From NCBI GenBank assembly GCA_905221605.1, contig CAJNDS010002584.1, positions 62,001 to 126,000 of the forward strand: a stretch of 64,000 nucleotides of DNA, written 5' to 3'. The position numbers were made by a program, and so were the translations under genes. The DNA is from Symbiodinium natans (taxonomy: Eukaryota > Sar > Dinophyceae > Suessiales > Symbiodiniaceae). This document shows, piece after piece, positions 48,927 to 58,752 of the stretch; position 1 is the first letter of the stretch; each line of letters begins with the position of its first letter. The notes below the pieces were generated by a model. The model was not told the DNA's origin. It was given only the letters and a program-made list of their open reading frames with translations, and did no database searches.

Positions 48927-50966
48927 CTACTGCTTGGCCCTGGAAGCCAGGGCCGGGGCCACAAGCGGACAACAATCCGGCCGATTTGCCCTCGGCACAC
49001 AAAAGAGTGCAACGGATTGATGATACAGACAGACCAGGGCGCACCAACACGAAAGTGCTAGCACCACCAACTTCAGTATAACGGCGCAGCGTCCACGATC
49101 ATGCTCTTTCTGATGAAACACTTCATTGCTAGCCGCACGGGGCCAGCATTGAGACTTCTCTCCACTCGGGTCCCACCCCGTCATCTCATCATCGCGATGC
49201 GGGCGCCCCGGTGGCTCATTGTCTCCACTATCCCCTCTAGCAGCTTCCATGCTACACTCAAGGACAATGCCATACCCTCGCCCTTCGTCAACTGGTCCGC
49301 CCGCGTCTTCAGCAACACGCCAAGCCCCCGACGAAGCCGAAAGTTTATACCACATCTGACTCCAGCACGTCCAACCCACGACGAAAACGACATCGCCGCA
49401 ACAAGGAGTGGACATTCCAGGCACCACAAAAGCAATCTGACCGGCACCTAGTTGATTACACGGCCTCTCCCCCGAACTCTGTTCTGGGGGCTCATTATCC
49501 TTCGCCCTCGGCCCTGAGAGCTTCTCAATCTTAGAGTCCAAACCTACTCCGGCCGGGATTTGTTGACAGGTTTGGGATTGTAATGAAGGACGGCCATTTA
49601 AATGCCCTCTCAACCACAAGCTCTCAAACTCAAGCTTCAAGGACTCGAGCTCGTCCGCACTCTGATTCAGCACTCTCGCTGTTTCAACACACAGCGTCAA
49701 CTTGCAAACGTTGTGAGGGTGGTTTCGCTCAAACTCCTCAGCAATATCACTCAAGACGTCGCTCCCAGACAGCGACTCAAACGTTTTGATGTTGCGTGGG
49801 CTCTCGGCGTGGGGACTTCCCCGGCTTGCTTCGAGAGCCTCGCCCACATCTCCCAACAACTCTTGAGGTGTTTTTGCTTTCGGGGCCGCCAAATCAGCCA
49901 CGTTGCTGAAAAACCCTTCCGGCGGTTTTGGTTTTAGGTCCGCCCAAAGACCTCCTTCAACACTGCCCCCGCCAACATCCAAGAGCTTTGACGCCCCTGA
50001 CGTCCTGACAGGTTGGTGCGACCTTTCACGGCTTTCATTCCGATTCCCAGGCTCTTGGGTTTGGTTTGGGTTCCTAGTGGGAGCGACGGGTACAAAGGGT
50101 GACCTAGCCCTGGGGTTCAAAACCTCAGCTACGGACATGGCCTGTTTCTCTAGTTTCAATCCTTCGGGCGTGATTCGCCAGGCGTACTGTGACCCTTCGA
50201 GCTCGACCACACCCGCACTCGGAGCCTGGGCCTGGGTCTCAGTTGGCGGTCCCAGTTGTCTCATTTCCCCACCAGGTCCCGTCCCAGTTTCCCCAAGGTT
50301 AGCCGGCTTGCCTGTCACAGCTGGTCTGCCAACGAACTGAGGAGGAAACACAGCCTTCGGACGCGGCTCAGAGATACTAGAGCTTGCACCTGCAGACGAT
50401 GACGATGCTTTGGAGCTCTCCAGCTTATCCATTCGCTCTACCAAAGACTGCTGGCCTTGCATCAGCACGCGTAGCATTGACCCCAGATCGCCAAAGGGAT
50501 CTCTATTTCCGGACTGAGTCGCAACAGGTGGCGTGCCATAATCAGGAACTAGCTCTCGGTCATCAACTTCTCTAAGTGACGATGATTCAAGGCCTCTCAC
50601 ACCACCACGCTCCAGAGTCGAAAACTCACTCAATCCAGTAACACTGCAATGAGCTGGCGATGCTTCCCTGGCAGCAAGCGCCTCCGGTTCCTGTGGCTGT
50701 GTCGCCAGCGCAACAGGGTCAACACGATGTACTTCTGCAGGACACGAAGCTGGCTCATGGGGCGCATTGTCCCTGGCTGTACTTGCTCCGGCCTCAGGAG
50801 TTTCCTGGGCTTGAGGTCCAAACTCATATGGCGGTTCACGTTCAGATTCATCGCCTTCTCTTGTAGCTGCACCTCTTTCCCCAGGGTCCTCCTGCACCAT
50901 CTGTTGTGCACGACGAAATTCCTGCTGCACCGCATCTGACCAGAAAGGATTCGGGAGGTTTGCCAT
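48927..50966 (-). CDS. Gag-like protein of the LTR retrotransposon
   Basis: A 679-codon minus ORF starting 30-50 bases inside the 5' LTR, as expected for gag. It starts MANLPNPFWSDAVQQEFRRA, has a Pro/Glu/Ser-rich region (residues about 30-150), a probable short helix (GSMLRVLMQGQQSLVERMDK, about 180-200), then low-complexity linkers. Residues about 420-470 (DIAEEFERNHPHNVCKLTLC, then ESLKLEFESLWLRGHL) are more ordered. No CCHC zinc knuckle, protease, integrase or reverse-transcriptase motif was seen. The C-terminal third may not be part of the original Gag. The call rests mainly on position after the LTR and primer site. Confidence 0.65.
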   Translation of the reverse strand: MANLPNPFWSDAVQQEFRRAQQMVQEDPGERGAATREGDESEREPPYEFGPQAQETPEAGASTARDNAPHEPASCPAEVHRVDPVALATQPQEPEALAAREASPAHCSVTGLSEFSTLERGGVRGLESSSLREVDDRELVPDYGTPPVATQSGNRDPFGDLGSMLRVLMQGQQSLVERMDKLESSKASSSSAGASSSISEPRPKAVFPPQFVGRPAVTGKPANLGETGTGPGGEMRQLGPPTETQAQAPSAGVVELEGSQYAWRITPEGLKLEKQAMSVAEVLNPRARSPFVPVAPTRNPNQTQEPGNRNESRERSHQPVRTSGASKLLDVGGGSVEGGLWADLKPKPPEGFFSNVADLAAPKAKTPQELLGDVGEALEASRGSPHAESPRNIKTFESLSGSDVLSDIAEEFERNHPHNVCKLTLCVETARVLNQSADELESLKLEFESLWLRGHLNGRPSLQSQTCQQIPAGVGLDSKIEKLSGPRAKDNEPPEQSSGERPCNQLGAGQIAFVVPGMSTPCCGDVVFVVGWTCWSQMWYKLSASSGAWRVAEDAGGPVDEGRGYGIVLECSMEAARGDSGDNEPPGRPHRDDEMTGWDPSGEKSQCWPRAASNEVFHQKEHDRGRCAVILKLVVLALSCWCALVCLYHQSVALFCVPRANRPDCCPLVAPALASRAKQ

Positions 50967-50999
50967 GGCAAGGTCTACTTTCTACAGAGCCCTTTTACC

Positions 51000-51019
51000 T
51001 AGCGTTGGGCTCATAACCC
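51000..51019 (-). promoter_or_regulatory. Primer-binding site (initiator tRNA-Met, anticodon-arm type)
   Basis: Directly inside the 5' LTR the minus strand reads GGGTTATGAGCCCAACGCTA. It closely resembles the complement of the anticodon stem-loop of eukaryotic initiator tRNA-Met (GGGTTATGGGCCCAGC), the half-tRNA priming known from Drosophila copia. Confidence 0.7.
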
Positions 51020-51264
51020 TCGCGTGGGCAAGAAGCTCCACAGCGGGGTTACGCAGGGCTCTCTTTTCCACCAAGCAGGAACAACACAACAAACAACAAG
51101 ACAACACAAGTTCTGATAGGAGTCTGTGTCCCGGTCTGTGCTCATACTGTACACTATACATGATGATTTCTTAAAAAGACACTCTGCTTGTGGCTTGGGC
51201 TCCTGTAGACCTAAGCCGACATGTTGCAGACATGGTAATCCAACTGGCTTCTTACTCACTCGCG
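51019..51264 (-). repeat. 5' LTR
   Basis: 246 bp, otherwise identical to 45518-45767; it flanks the primer-binding site on one side and a CCCTAAA array on the other. Confidence 0.9.
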
Positions 51265-51326
51265 ACCCTAAACCCTAAACCCTAAACCCTAAACCCTAAA
51301 CCCTAAACCCTAAACCCTAAACCCTA
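51265..51326 (-). repeat. CCCTAAA array (continuation after the insertion)
   Basis: About nine units. With 45445-45517 this formed one array before the retrotransposon arrived. Confidence 0.95.
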
Positions 51327-51519
51327 CTACTTTTGAACCCTCAAAAACCAGAGGCCAGCTGATCTTCCTCTCTCTGCTTTGCTCTGCGTCAGTGTTGCCG
51401 CAGGCGGGGGTGGGGGGGGGGGGGCTCCCCCAACCCAGGTTAAGGGTTTAGGGTTTTGGGTTGAGGGTTAGGGAGCTTGGGGTTTAGGGTTGAGGGTCGA
51501 GGGTTGAGGGTTGAGGGTT

Positions 51520-51619
51520 NNNNNNNNNNNNNNNNNNNNNNNNNNNNNNNNNNNNNNNNNNNNNNNNNNNNNNNNNNNNNNNNNNNNNNNNNNNNNNNNN
51601 NNNNNNNNNNNNNNNNNNN
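51520..51619. other. Assembly gap (100 N)
   Basis: Exactly 100 Ns, the usual placeholder for a gap of unknown size. TTGAGGG/TTTAGGG-derived sequence lies to the left and a GT microsatellite to the right. Confidence 0.99.
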
Positions 51620-51778
<159 letters not shown>

Positions 51779-52479
51779 TCATGTGCCCAGATCCTAGAAT
51801 GCACTTGCCCAGAGTTCATTTTTTGAAAGCTGGGTTTTCGTCATGTTAAAGAATCCATGGAGGCCAAATTCATTCTCAGCTCTGACCGCTGATTTGAGTT
51901 TCTCCAGGGTGAATCCGGGGTCCTCTTGCGGAGTCTGAGTGTGGAGTGAGTGAACATGCTAGGATGCTTTAGGGAAATCTCGGTGACATACGCACGACTG
52001 AGCTTTGCTGAAGGAAGCGGAGACTCGCACTTCAGGCACGGTGACACTGGAGGTCAGAGTCGCATCTGAAATTCTGAGCAGATGTCCGGCAGGCATCGGA
52101 AGATGCTGAGCCTGGCAAGAGTCTTACCTCCTTCGTCTTGCACGATGCGTAGGTGAAGTTGTGTGGTGGTGATGCTTGAATGTGTGCAGGTGCGGCCACC
52201 GTTTATGCAAACAGCGGTCGGCGTCTCAGGTTTCTGCTGAAGTCCGTGGCATGACGAGACAAACGCGACCTGAACAAAGGTGTTTTGGATAGGCTCTGGC
52301 AGAGCCAGAGGCCGGAAACCCGTCTGTGATGTCCGCACACTTCTCTGCCCTTTGCTTTGGTGGAGGCAAAACATGCAGGCTCCCGACTGAGATTGGAGGG
52401 TCGGGGTGTGTTCAAAGGGTGTGTGTTGACACGACCTGGTGCTTTCTCTGGTGCAGCACCCAGAAATTTCTACTTTCAG
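51779..52479 (+). other. Upstream region and unidentified 5' exons of the TerC gene
   Basis: About 700 bases of unique sequence with short open frames on both strands (the longest on minus, 52054-52629, overlaps the first TerC exon and is probably a shadow). The N-terminal targeting exon of the TerC gene should lie here or in the gap, but I could not identify it. Confidence 0.4.
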
Positions 52480-54915
52480 GTGCTCGCAGTTGGCATACTT
52501 TCTGCCATGCTCTTCGGCACCTTCGTCACACTGACTCAGGGAGTTGTGGCGGGTGCTGAATGGCACCTTGCATGAAGCACGGAGCAACGTGTTCTGTCTT
52601 TGCTTTGGACAATCTAGGCTGTGTTTCACTTGTTCTGAATGTGCGAGCTACTCCTCGTCTGAGCGCCAGGTTTGCGTGCTACGTCATTGAGTATTCCCTG
52701 TCCGTCGACAATCTTTTTGTTTTCATTGCACCTATGACCGACACAGACATTGTAGTTCAGGTAGTCTCTACTTGGTCAGGAAGTATGCGAGTGATGCTGA
52801 AGTGCCCAAGGTAATTTTTGACTACTTTAAAATCACTGGTGATCGCCAGCCAGAATCTCAACCTCAGAGTTTTGATATTGCACCCCACATGCGCATTTTT
52901 CGCTGAGTGATTCATCTTTGTTTTGTTTGCGTCCTGGAAGAGGTCGCAAGTGCTCAACTACGGCATTGCCGGCGCGGTGATCTTGCATCGGCCTTGGTAG
53001 ACTGCCACACATGCATGCCATTCTTCGCCGTGGGTGGGTTGCAGACTGCTGCTCCAGACTCTTTTGAAGCTACAGGCGCTTTCTGTTTGTGTACCTGGGT
53101 GCACAGCTGCTGCAGAAGTTTGACTTCCTGATCTTGTTCTTCGCTGCGATTCTTGCTGCAGCCTTGTGCCAGTGATTGCCCATCATACTTTCGGGGTACT
53201 GTGCTGGCCTCGAGGTGTATGCATCGTATCAGGCCTGTCTCCCAGCCGTGGATTGTTGAAACTGCTGCGCTGCACCCCACTGCCCCAGAAAGCACACACC
53301 ATGAGGGGGCAAAACGGAAGGGCGCTTTGTCGAACCACAGTGGGAAGCGTTTCTTTTGACTAATCAGGGGCTAGCCAGCCGCGATGATGATGATGAAGAC
53401 GACACCGATTCCATCGAGGAAAGTGCCGTCTACAAGCCCGGATCTAAGTGAAAGATTTTGCCTGTCAAGGGTGCCCACGGCAGCCCGATGACACTTTGCA
53501 CCCTGCGTCTGAGGACCTTGACAAATTTGTTCGAGATCTCGCCTCGCTTGGATGGAGACAACTTTTTTACGCAGGCATGCATTCCGTGCATGTGGAAAGG
53601 CGTCTGTGTAAGCAGTGTAAACGCAGCGTCTCCACACCGCCTCGGAGCCCCTGTAGCCCCGGGAGGGATCGCTGAATAACAGGGAAGGCCTACGCCGAGT
53701 CTTCTGAGCGGGGATGTCGGAGTCATGTCGAGCCATTTCTTGGTTTGCAGTCGCTCCCCCTGGTCTGGCCGAGGAACCCACTTGGAGCTCCCCTTTCAGA
53801 TCTCACATTTTTCCATATTGTCTTCCATATTTTGCATGTTTTCCATCTTGTTCAGTTTTCCAGATTCAAAACCTGGAAGAAAAAGGGGAAGGAAGGAAGA
53901 AAGGAAGGGGGAAGGAGGGTCAGCTTGCAGCTCTCTGTGCAGATTGATGGGAGATGGGTGGCAACACCATTACTTCTGTGCTTGCTGGTCGTTGAGCTTG
54001 AGGCTTAGGCTCGTGAAGGCTCAAGCAAACCGTGTGCGCCAGCTGTGAACCGCTACTGAGGTTCAGTGACATCGTGTTTGCCACGGATTCTGTGCCTGCC
54101 GTGTTGGGAACTACCCAGGCCTGGGATTGCTCTTAATGGCTTCCAGTTACCGCGTGTGCAGCCACACCTTGACGCCGGGTACAGGATCCGTTTATCGCAT
54201 ACTCGTCGTCTGCTGCTTAGGGAACAATAGAATCATCGAAGAGGCCCCTGAATCCTGCGCTGGCTGTGCCCGAGGAATATTTTTGCGGTTTTCGGGCTGC
54301 GGTCCTTATTCTTCATCCTGCGAGAAGCCATGACGAGGTGCGAGTGCGAGCTCATGAAGCCATGATGATCACAGTCTACCTTCAGATGTGCGTGCTCGCA
54401 GAAGCAAGGTTTACTTACTTGGAGCCCGCCGTGAGCTTCGTGCTCGGATTCATCGGACTGAAGATCGTTCTCTCCTCAGTGCGGGCAAACACAACAGTGC
54501 AGACCTTGATCCGCATTCGTGTTTTGCATTGCACTTCGAGACTTTCAGCATCGCTTAGACCTGTTGAGAAGTGGCGGGTGTCTCCGCCGTGCTCAGGTGG
54601 TGGACTACTTCGAAATTATAGAGGCGCCGTGCCAGTGCCAAGGGACTGCCAACGAAGAAGGTGCATGGGCTGTGTAGGCTGTGTTTGAAGGTTCCTGTCA
54701 TCGGCTCTTTGGCTGTGGCCTGCATCTCGGAGCACGTGGGGACCAGGGTAAGGTGACGCCAATGATGCCAGTGATAGCGGTGCCGGTGATACCGTTACCT
54801 GCGATGCATCTATGCCGAATCTACGCATTCCCTGGTATCGTTCTGTGCAAAGTTCAGGTCCTCTCCATCTTGGCCACTGGGATCTACTTGAGCGTTAAGG
54901 CCATGCCTCGGTGTG
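52480..54915 (+). CDS. TerC-family integral membrane protein, about 14 small exons
   Basis: TerC-family proteins are polytopic membrane proteins; the plant relative acts in thylakoid membrane biogenesis, bacterial ones in metal/tellurium resistance. Exon-like frames in order: 52480-52563 (VLAVGILSAMLFGTFVTLTQ), 52670-52729 (YVIEYSLSVDNLFVFI, the family signature), 52811-52850 (VIFDYFKITGDRQ), 52942-52996 (QVLNYGIAGAVIL), 53076-53151 (LFVYLGAQLLQKFDFLILFF), 53362-53445 (acidic loop SRDDDDEDDTDSIEES), 53548-53576 (LDGDNFFT), 53935-53998 (DGRWVATPLLLCLLVVEL), 54060-54115 (SDIVFATDSVPAVLG), 54271-54318 (NIFAVFGLRSLFFILR), 54412-54478 (FTYLEPAVSFVLGFIGLKIV), 54600-54628, 54690-54740 (VPVIGSLAVACI) and perhaps 54873-54915 (TGIYLSV). 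The order matches the whole family. Introns are ordinary and free of telomere-like arrays. The N-terminus is missing. Confidence 0.85.
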
Positions 54916-54930
54916 CCCTAAACCTCTGCC

Positions 54931-54980
54931 GATGCTCCACAATGCTCCACAATGCTCCACAATGCTCCACAATGCTCCGC
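54931..54980. repeat. 10-bp tandem repeat
   Basis: Five copies of AATGCTCCAC, the last with one change. Confidence 0.95.
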
Positions 54981-54999
54981 ACTCTCAGTGTCAGGAACT

Positions 55000-55516
55000 C
55001 GACGACTCCTCGCTTGATCCAGGCAGCCTTTGCCTTGAAGGAGTTGAGTGGCGTGGGATTGACTGGTCTCTGCATCCCTCGAAGCTCAGGCAAGTAGCTG
55101 CAAGAGTGACGGGAGTGACGAGCTGAACACCAAGACCAGAGCCTGTGCAGCTTGCGCAGCTGCCGGGAGTGTACTGGGCTGTTTTTCTCCTCAGCAGTAG
55201 TGGGCCAGAGAGAGCCCAACAAGGGGCTCCAAAGCCACAGAGGGATCTCCTCGCTGCTTCTCAGTGCTGCGAAGCAGCCTTGCTCCGGCCTCTTGCCCTT
55301 TCAGGTGATATGCCCCATCCCCCCAATGCAACGTGGCAACCCATAGTGGCGTACTTTCGAAGCTTGAGGCAACGTCTACCCTGTCGTTTGAAGGGCAGGT
55401 GTTGCAAGACCTAGCAGAGTTCCTGTACTCAAGCTCAAGTGCCCTGCACTTGCTTGGCCAGAGAGCTCTTAGGGGCTGCGGTTGTGGTGTTTGCAACAGA
55501 ATCGTAAAAAGGCTCT
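55000..55516 (+). other. Exon-like frames between the TerC and glycosyltransferase genes
   Basis: Frames at 55018-55095 (IQAAFALKELSGVGLTGLCI) and 55333-55490 (TLSFEGQVLQDLAEFLYSSS, then ALHLLGQRALRGCG) look like protein; CTTGCCCTTTCAG at 55305 is a good 3' splice site. They may be 5' exons of the glycosyltransferase or of a separate gene. Not recognised. Confidence 0.35.
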
Positions 55517-57544
55517 GTGACAGTATGGGATGGAGAGAGCATTCAGACTGTTTTTTTCTACGGTGCCCTCAGCGCAGCTCAGCCCCTTCTGAGAAATCAG
55601 CAAAACGAGGCTCGGCCGATGCTTCAACACCCAGGAGTCCCAGGAGTTCCAGGTATGCGACCTGCAGGCTTCGGGTGTCCTGGAAGCTGCATTTCGGTTC
55701 ATTCGAGTTCCCAACTCTTCGCAACGTGTGCCATCTTTGATGCGAACTTGAATCTTCACAATCTGTGCCTTTTCTGGCTCCGAGTTAGCAGTCGCAAATC
55801 AGGGGCAAGAAGTTTTTCAGGAGTCTCCTTTCTCTTCAGCTTCTCTGCAGATAAGACTTGCGCAGCGCATGCAACACACTCGTATACTGGCACGTACCAC
55901 AGGGCAGAGCAAGTCTCCTCGGGTCGTCTGGGTCTCCTGTCGACATGGTTCGCGTCGGCGAACACCGGTCAATCAGCGGGGGTGTTGATCCTGAGTATCG
56001 GGTCTGAGAGGATGCAGCAGCAGTGCATCGCGAGTGCACGGACCAACCTTGCTCAACTAGCGGCCACTTTCCCTGGAAGGGGAAAGCTGGACACTCTGCT
56101 TGACATTCAGGACGAGGACGTCTTTCTGGATGTTTGTTGCGACCGCCACAATGATGACTCGAAGGGAATGCCATGGCTTTGTTGGCCCGAGATTGGGGCC
56201 GGACCGTGCGGAGGATACTGGCAGTGCTGCTTCAGCCAGCTCCGCAAATATCTTCATCATCCTCGTGGCCCTGAGAGCTTCTTCGCTCCGTGGATGCGCC
56301 GACGTCTGGACCAGGACTTCGCCATCTACGAGTCCCAGGCACAGGCCGCCCGCCTTCCGCTTCCTTCCCTTCCTCCGCTGAATAGCACATTCGACGCGGA
56401 GCTCTGTCGGGTGTGGATGCCCGGCCCTGTCGGGGAATCCTTGGAGTGCAAGGAGAAGCGCCCGCGCTACCAAGGGGCGTGCATGGATCGCTGGATTTCC
56501 ACCTTGGACAAGGCCTTGAGGGCGGTCCTCTTCAATGTGCCTGCGAATGCGTGGCCTCAGGAGGGCTTCTCTTTTGAGCTCCAGTCGCTTGCCGCTTTGC
56601 CTCCAAAGGCCGGGCTCCCGGACAATTTGGGCACCATACATCCCATGCCACGTTGGCCAGAGGCCCTCCTTCGGCGAGTCCAGGAGTCTTCAGCCACGGA
56701 CTTCCCTCCGGTCTTCTGCTTTACGGCGTTGCCCCTTGTTAGGGAAGGCGTGGTTCTAATTCCATCCGAGATCGAGGGCTCCGACAAGCAGCTCGCAAGC
56801 GCTGCTCTCGCCAACGAGCTCCGGGTGACTTCGAAGCCCTGGTCTGCCAGCCGAGCTGCTCTTGTGTGGCGGGGGTCCATTGGCGACCCACAGTCACTGG
56901 AAGAGCACATCAACTTCCCGCGGGTCTACAACCAGAGCGACCAGCAAGCACGGCAGGCTCTGAGGGAGGCCGTCCATCGGGCATGTCAGATAGAGATGCG
57001 CGGGAAGTATGTGGCCATGAGCATGGACTTCCCAGAACTCTTCGATTGCAAGTTCTCGTGCGGGCGACATCGGACCTCAGAGAAGTGGCCCAGGCTCGCT
57101 GAAATCTTGACTTCCCTGGGGCTCCTGGTTGATCGCATGCCGCTGGCGGCATTTTTGGACTTTCGCTTTGGGGCCATCTTAGATGGCTGGACCTTTGCTC
57201 GGAACACGATGCTCACACTCGCCCTGGATCTGACTCCGTTCCGGGCAGAGACCCATCTGCAGTGGTGGTATTACGAGGGAATTCAGCCCTGGGAGCATTA
57301 TGTCCCGCTCAAGGCAGACGTTTTCATTGCAGACGTGAGGGACAAAGTGAGATGGGCAACTGCAGAGACCGCCGTTGCGCGTCGCATTGCTCAGGCCTCC
57401 ACAGCCTTTGCAATGAACTGGTTCCCTGAGCAGATGCAGATGGCTTATGTCGCAGCTGCACTCATCCGTTATGCACGCTTGTTTCCGACTGCAGGTCCCT
57501 TCCGGGCTGGCTTCGAGGAAATCTTTCGAAGGAAGACGAAGTGA
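55517..57544 (+). CDS. CAP10/GT90-type glycosyltransferase
   Basis: A 675-codon ORF, the longest host ORF in the window. The C-terminal ~280 residues have the CAP10/GT90 pattern (protein O-glucosyl/xylosyltransferases and related enzymes, usually in the secretory pathway): KPWSASRAALVWRGSIGD (about 438-455), a basic/aromatic middle (CGRHRTSEKWPRLAEIL), GAILDGWTFARNTMLTLAL (about 553-572), and YEGIQPWEHYVPLKADVFIA then VRWATAETAVARRIAQAS (about 585-625), which resembles the nucleotide-sugar-binding end of the family. Residues 1-190 lack similarity I can see and may include non-coding sequence; a later in-frame start or a splice into about residue 190 (TLLDIQDEDVFLDVCC) is possible. Apparently intronless over at least 1.4 kb, unlike its neighbours, so it may be a retrocopy. 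Acceptor unknown. Confidence 0.75.
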   Translation: MTVWDGESIQTVFFYGALSAAQPLLRNQQNEARPMLQHPGVPGVPGMRPAGFGCPGSCISVHSSSQLFATCAIFDANLNLHNLCLFWLRVSSRKSGARSFSGVSFLFSFSADKTCAAHATHSYTGTYHRAEQVSSGRLGLLSTWFASANTGQSAGVLILSIGSERMQQQCIASARTNLAQLAATFPGRGKLDTLLDIQDEDVFLDVCCDRHNDDSKGMPWLCWPEIGAGPCGGYWQCCFSQLRKYLHHPRGPESFFAPWMRRRLDQDFAIYESQAQAARLPLPSLPPLNSTFDAELCRVWMPGPVGESLECKEKRPRYQGACMDRWISTLDKALRAVLFNVPANAWPQEGFSFELQSLAALPPKAGLPDNLGTIHPMPRWPEALLRRVQESSATDFPPVFCFTALPLVREGVVLIPSEIEGSDKQLASAALANELRVTSKPWSASRAALVWRGSIGDPQSLEEHINFPRVYNQSDQQARQALREAVHRACQIEMRGKYVAMSMDFPELFDCKFSCGRHRTSEKWPRLAEILTSLGLLVDRMPLAAFLDFRFGAILDGWTFARNTMLTLALDLTPFRAETHLQWWYYEGIQPWEHYVPLKADVFIADVRDKVRWATAETAVARRIAQASTAFAMNWFPEQMQMAYVAAALIRYARLFPTAGPFRAGFEEIFRRKTK

Positions 57545-58740
57545 AGCGCACAAATCAAGACCGGAATCACAAGAGCCTCAGTCGGCCTTAAACCTAAACG
57601 GTGACAATGCAACAGCTGCCATAACCTGCCAGAAGGTGGTATCGGCGAGATGAGCTCTTGGTGCATGGTATGTAAGACCGTTGAGGTCCCCTGACACTCC
57701 TTGGCTGCGGGACCGCTGCGCCGTCGAACTTGACTTGTAGAGCGGCGCGATGCGGTGCGACGAAAGTGACGAACGCGACGAAAGCGACGAAAGCGAAAAC
57801 GACCCGTACGACCCCATGCTCAACAGACCTTGACCTTGGAGGCGGCCGGTGACGACTTCTTTTGCCTTCAACCCAGGTAACCGAACGAGACCAGTTGGAC
57901 TTTGCCAGGACATCACGTGATGCAAATAGCGTCCGCTCTGCTTGATCGCCGGAACGCCGGGAATAAACCACCATGACACTGACCACTTTCACTTGACACT
58001 CCATGATGTTCCAGCTGCTACTAGCGTTGGCAGGTCCCTACGGCAGCAGCCAGTTGCCGACAGCTTGGGCCTCAGAGCTCCGAATCGCTCGTTGGAACCG
58101 GCCCAAACGCAGCTGAAGGCCATGCCCCAGATGAATCCGCTTTCTGGCTCGTGCATGCCCCGGCTGAGTGTGCTGAGCAGGTTCTGAGTGATGCTCAGTG
58201 CAAGTGTCAGTGGGTCCATTGGTTCGCAGAAACTTCTCTGTCTCTTCTTGGAGGTACTCCCAGCTGCAGCCGCAGCCGGGTCAGCCAGTCTCTCCCACCA
58301 ACGCTGTGGTACGTCCTGGACAGGGCAGCTTTCAATTGCAGCGACCGGCCCTTCGCTTAGAGAAGCGTCTTGTCTCGAATTCGGGCCTGCAGCATCCTAT
58401 GCAGTCACAGCGGCTGAGGTGGGGAGCATCGGAGCTTCACTCAGATGGCCACAAGACCTTTCAGCAGTACTTTCCACTTCGGACGCTTTTGCGAGGTTCG
58501 ATGGACACTGCACCGAAGGTTATGGGGCAGCCCGGGCAGGGAATGAGGACGCCCATTGATCATCTTTCGGCTGCTGAGTCTATGCACGCGCAGTAATGCG
58601 CACGACTGTGCTGATGGCGTTTAGGACGATGCCGGCGAATGCTTCCATGGGCGCGTCCCGAGAACAGGCCGGGGCTGCTCAGAGTGTAGCGAGGCTCTGT
58701 TTGTTGGAGTGAAGTGCGTCCCAGTGCTCATCCCACATCT
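57545..58740. other. Intergenic or intronic region
   Basis: A GACGAAAGC 9-bp repeat (57758-57800, about five units) lies in an otherwise unique stretch. Both strands are open in several overlapping frames of 60-135 codons between 57578 and 58600, none convincing (the longest + frame, 58198-58596, is Gln/Arg/Ser-rich). No gene can be supported. Confidence 0.4.
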
Positions 58741-58752
58741 TTAGAGATGTAG

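Larger units (their letters stand above)
45518..51264 (-). mobile_element. Non-autonomous Ty1/copia-like LTR retrotransposon
   Basis: Direct repeats of about 250 and 246 bp bound 5.7 kb. It reads on the minus strand: 5' LTR (51264-51019), primer-binding site (51019-51000), Gag-like ORF (50966-48927), then captured host-gene sequence (about 48510-46071), a short pol-like tail, a purine tract (45777-45768) and the 3' LTR (45767-45518). Neither integrase nor reverse-transcriptase motifs were seen, so it probably depends on a related complete element. The LTRs differ only by a 4-base indel and neighbouring change, so insertion was recent. It splits a CCCTAAA array; ACCCT flanks both sides, compatible with a 5-bp target duplication, though the array itself could produce this. 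Confidence 0.85.

Noticed and set aside
52054-52629. 191-codon minus ORF upstream of TerC
   Set aside because: It overlaps the first TerC exon, which has clear family similarity on +, and shows no recognisable motif. It is not fully excluded as a gene.
57594-58004. 136-codon minus ORF
   Set aside because: It covers the GACGAAAGC repeat (giving FVAFVAFV-type translation) and competes with other open frames; no protein-like signal.
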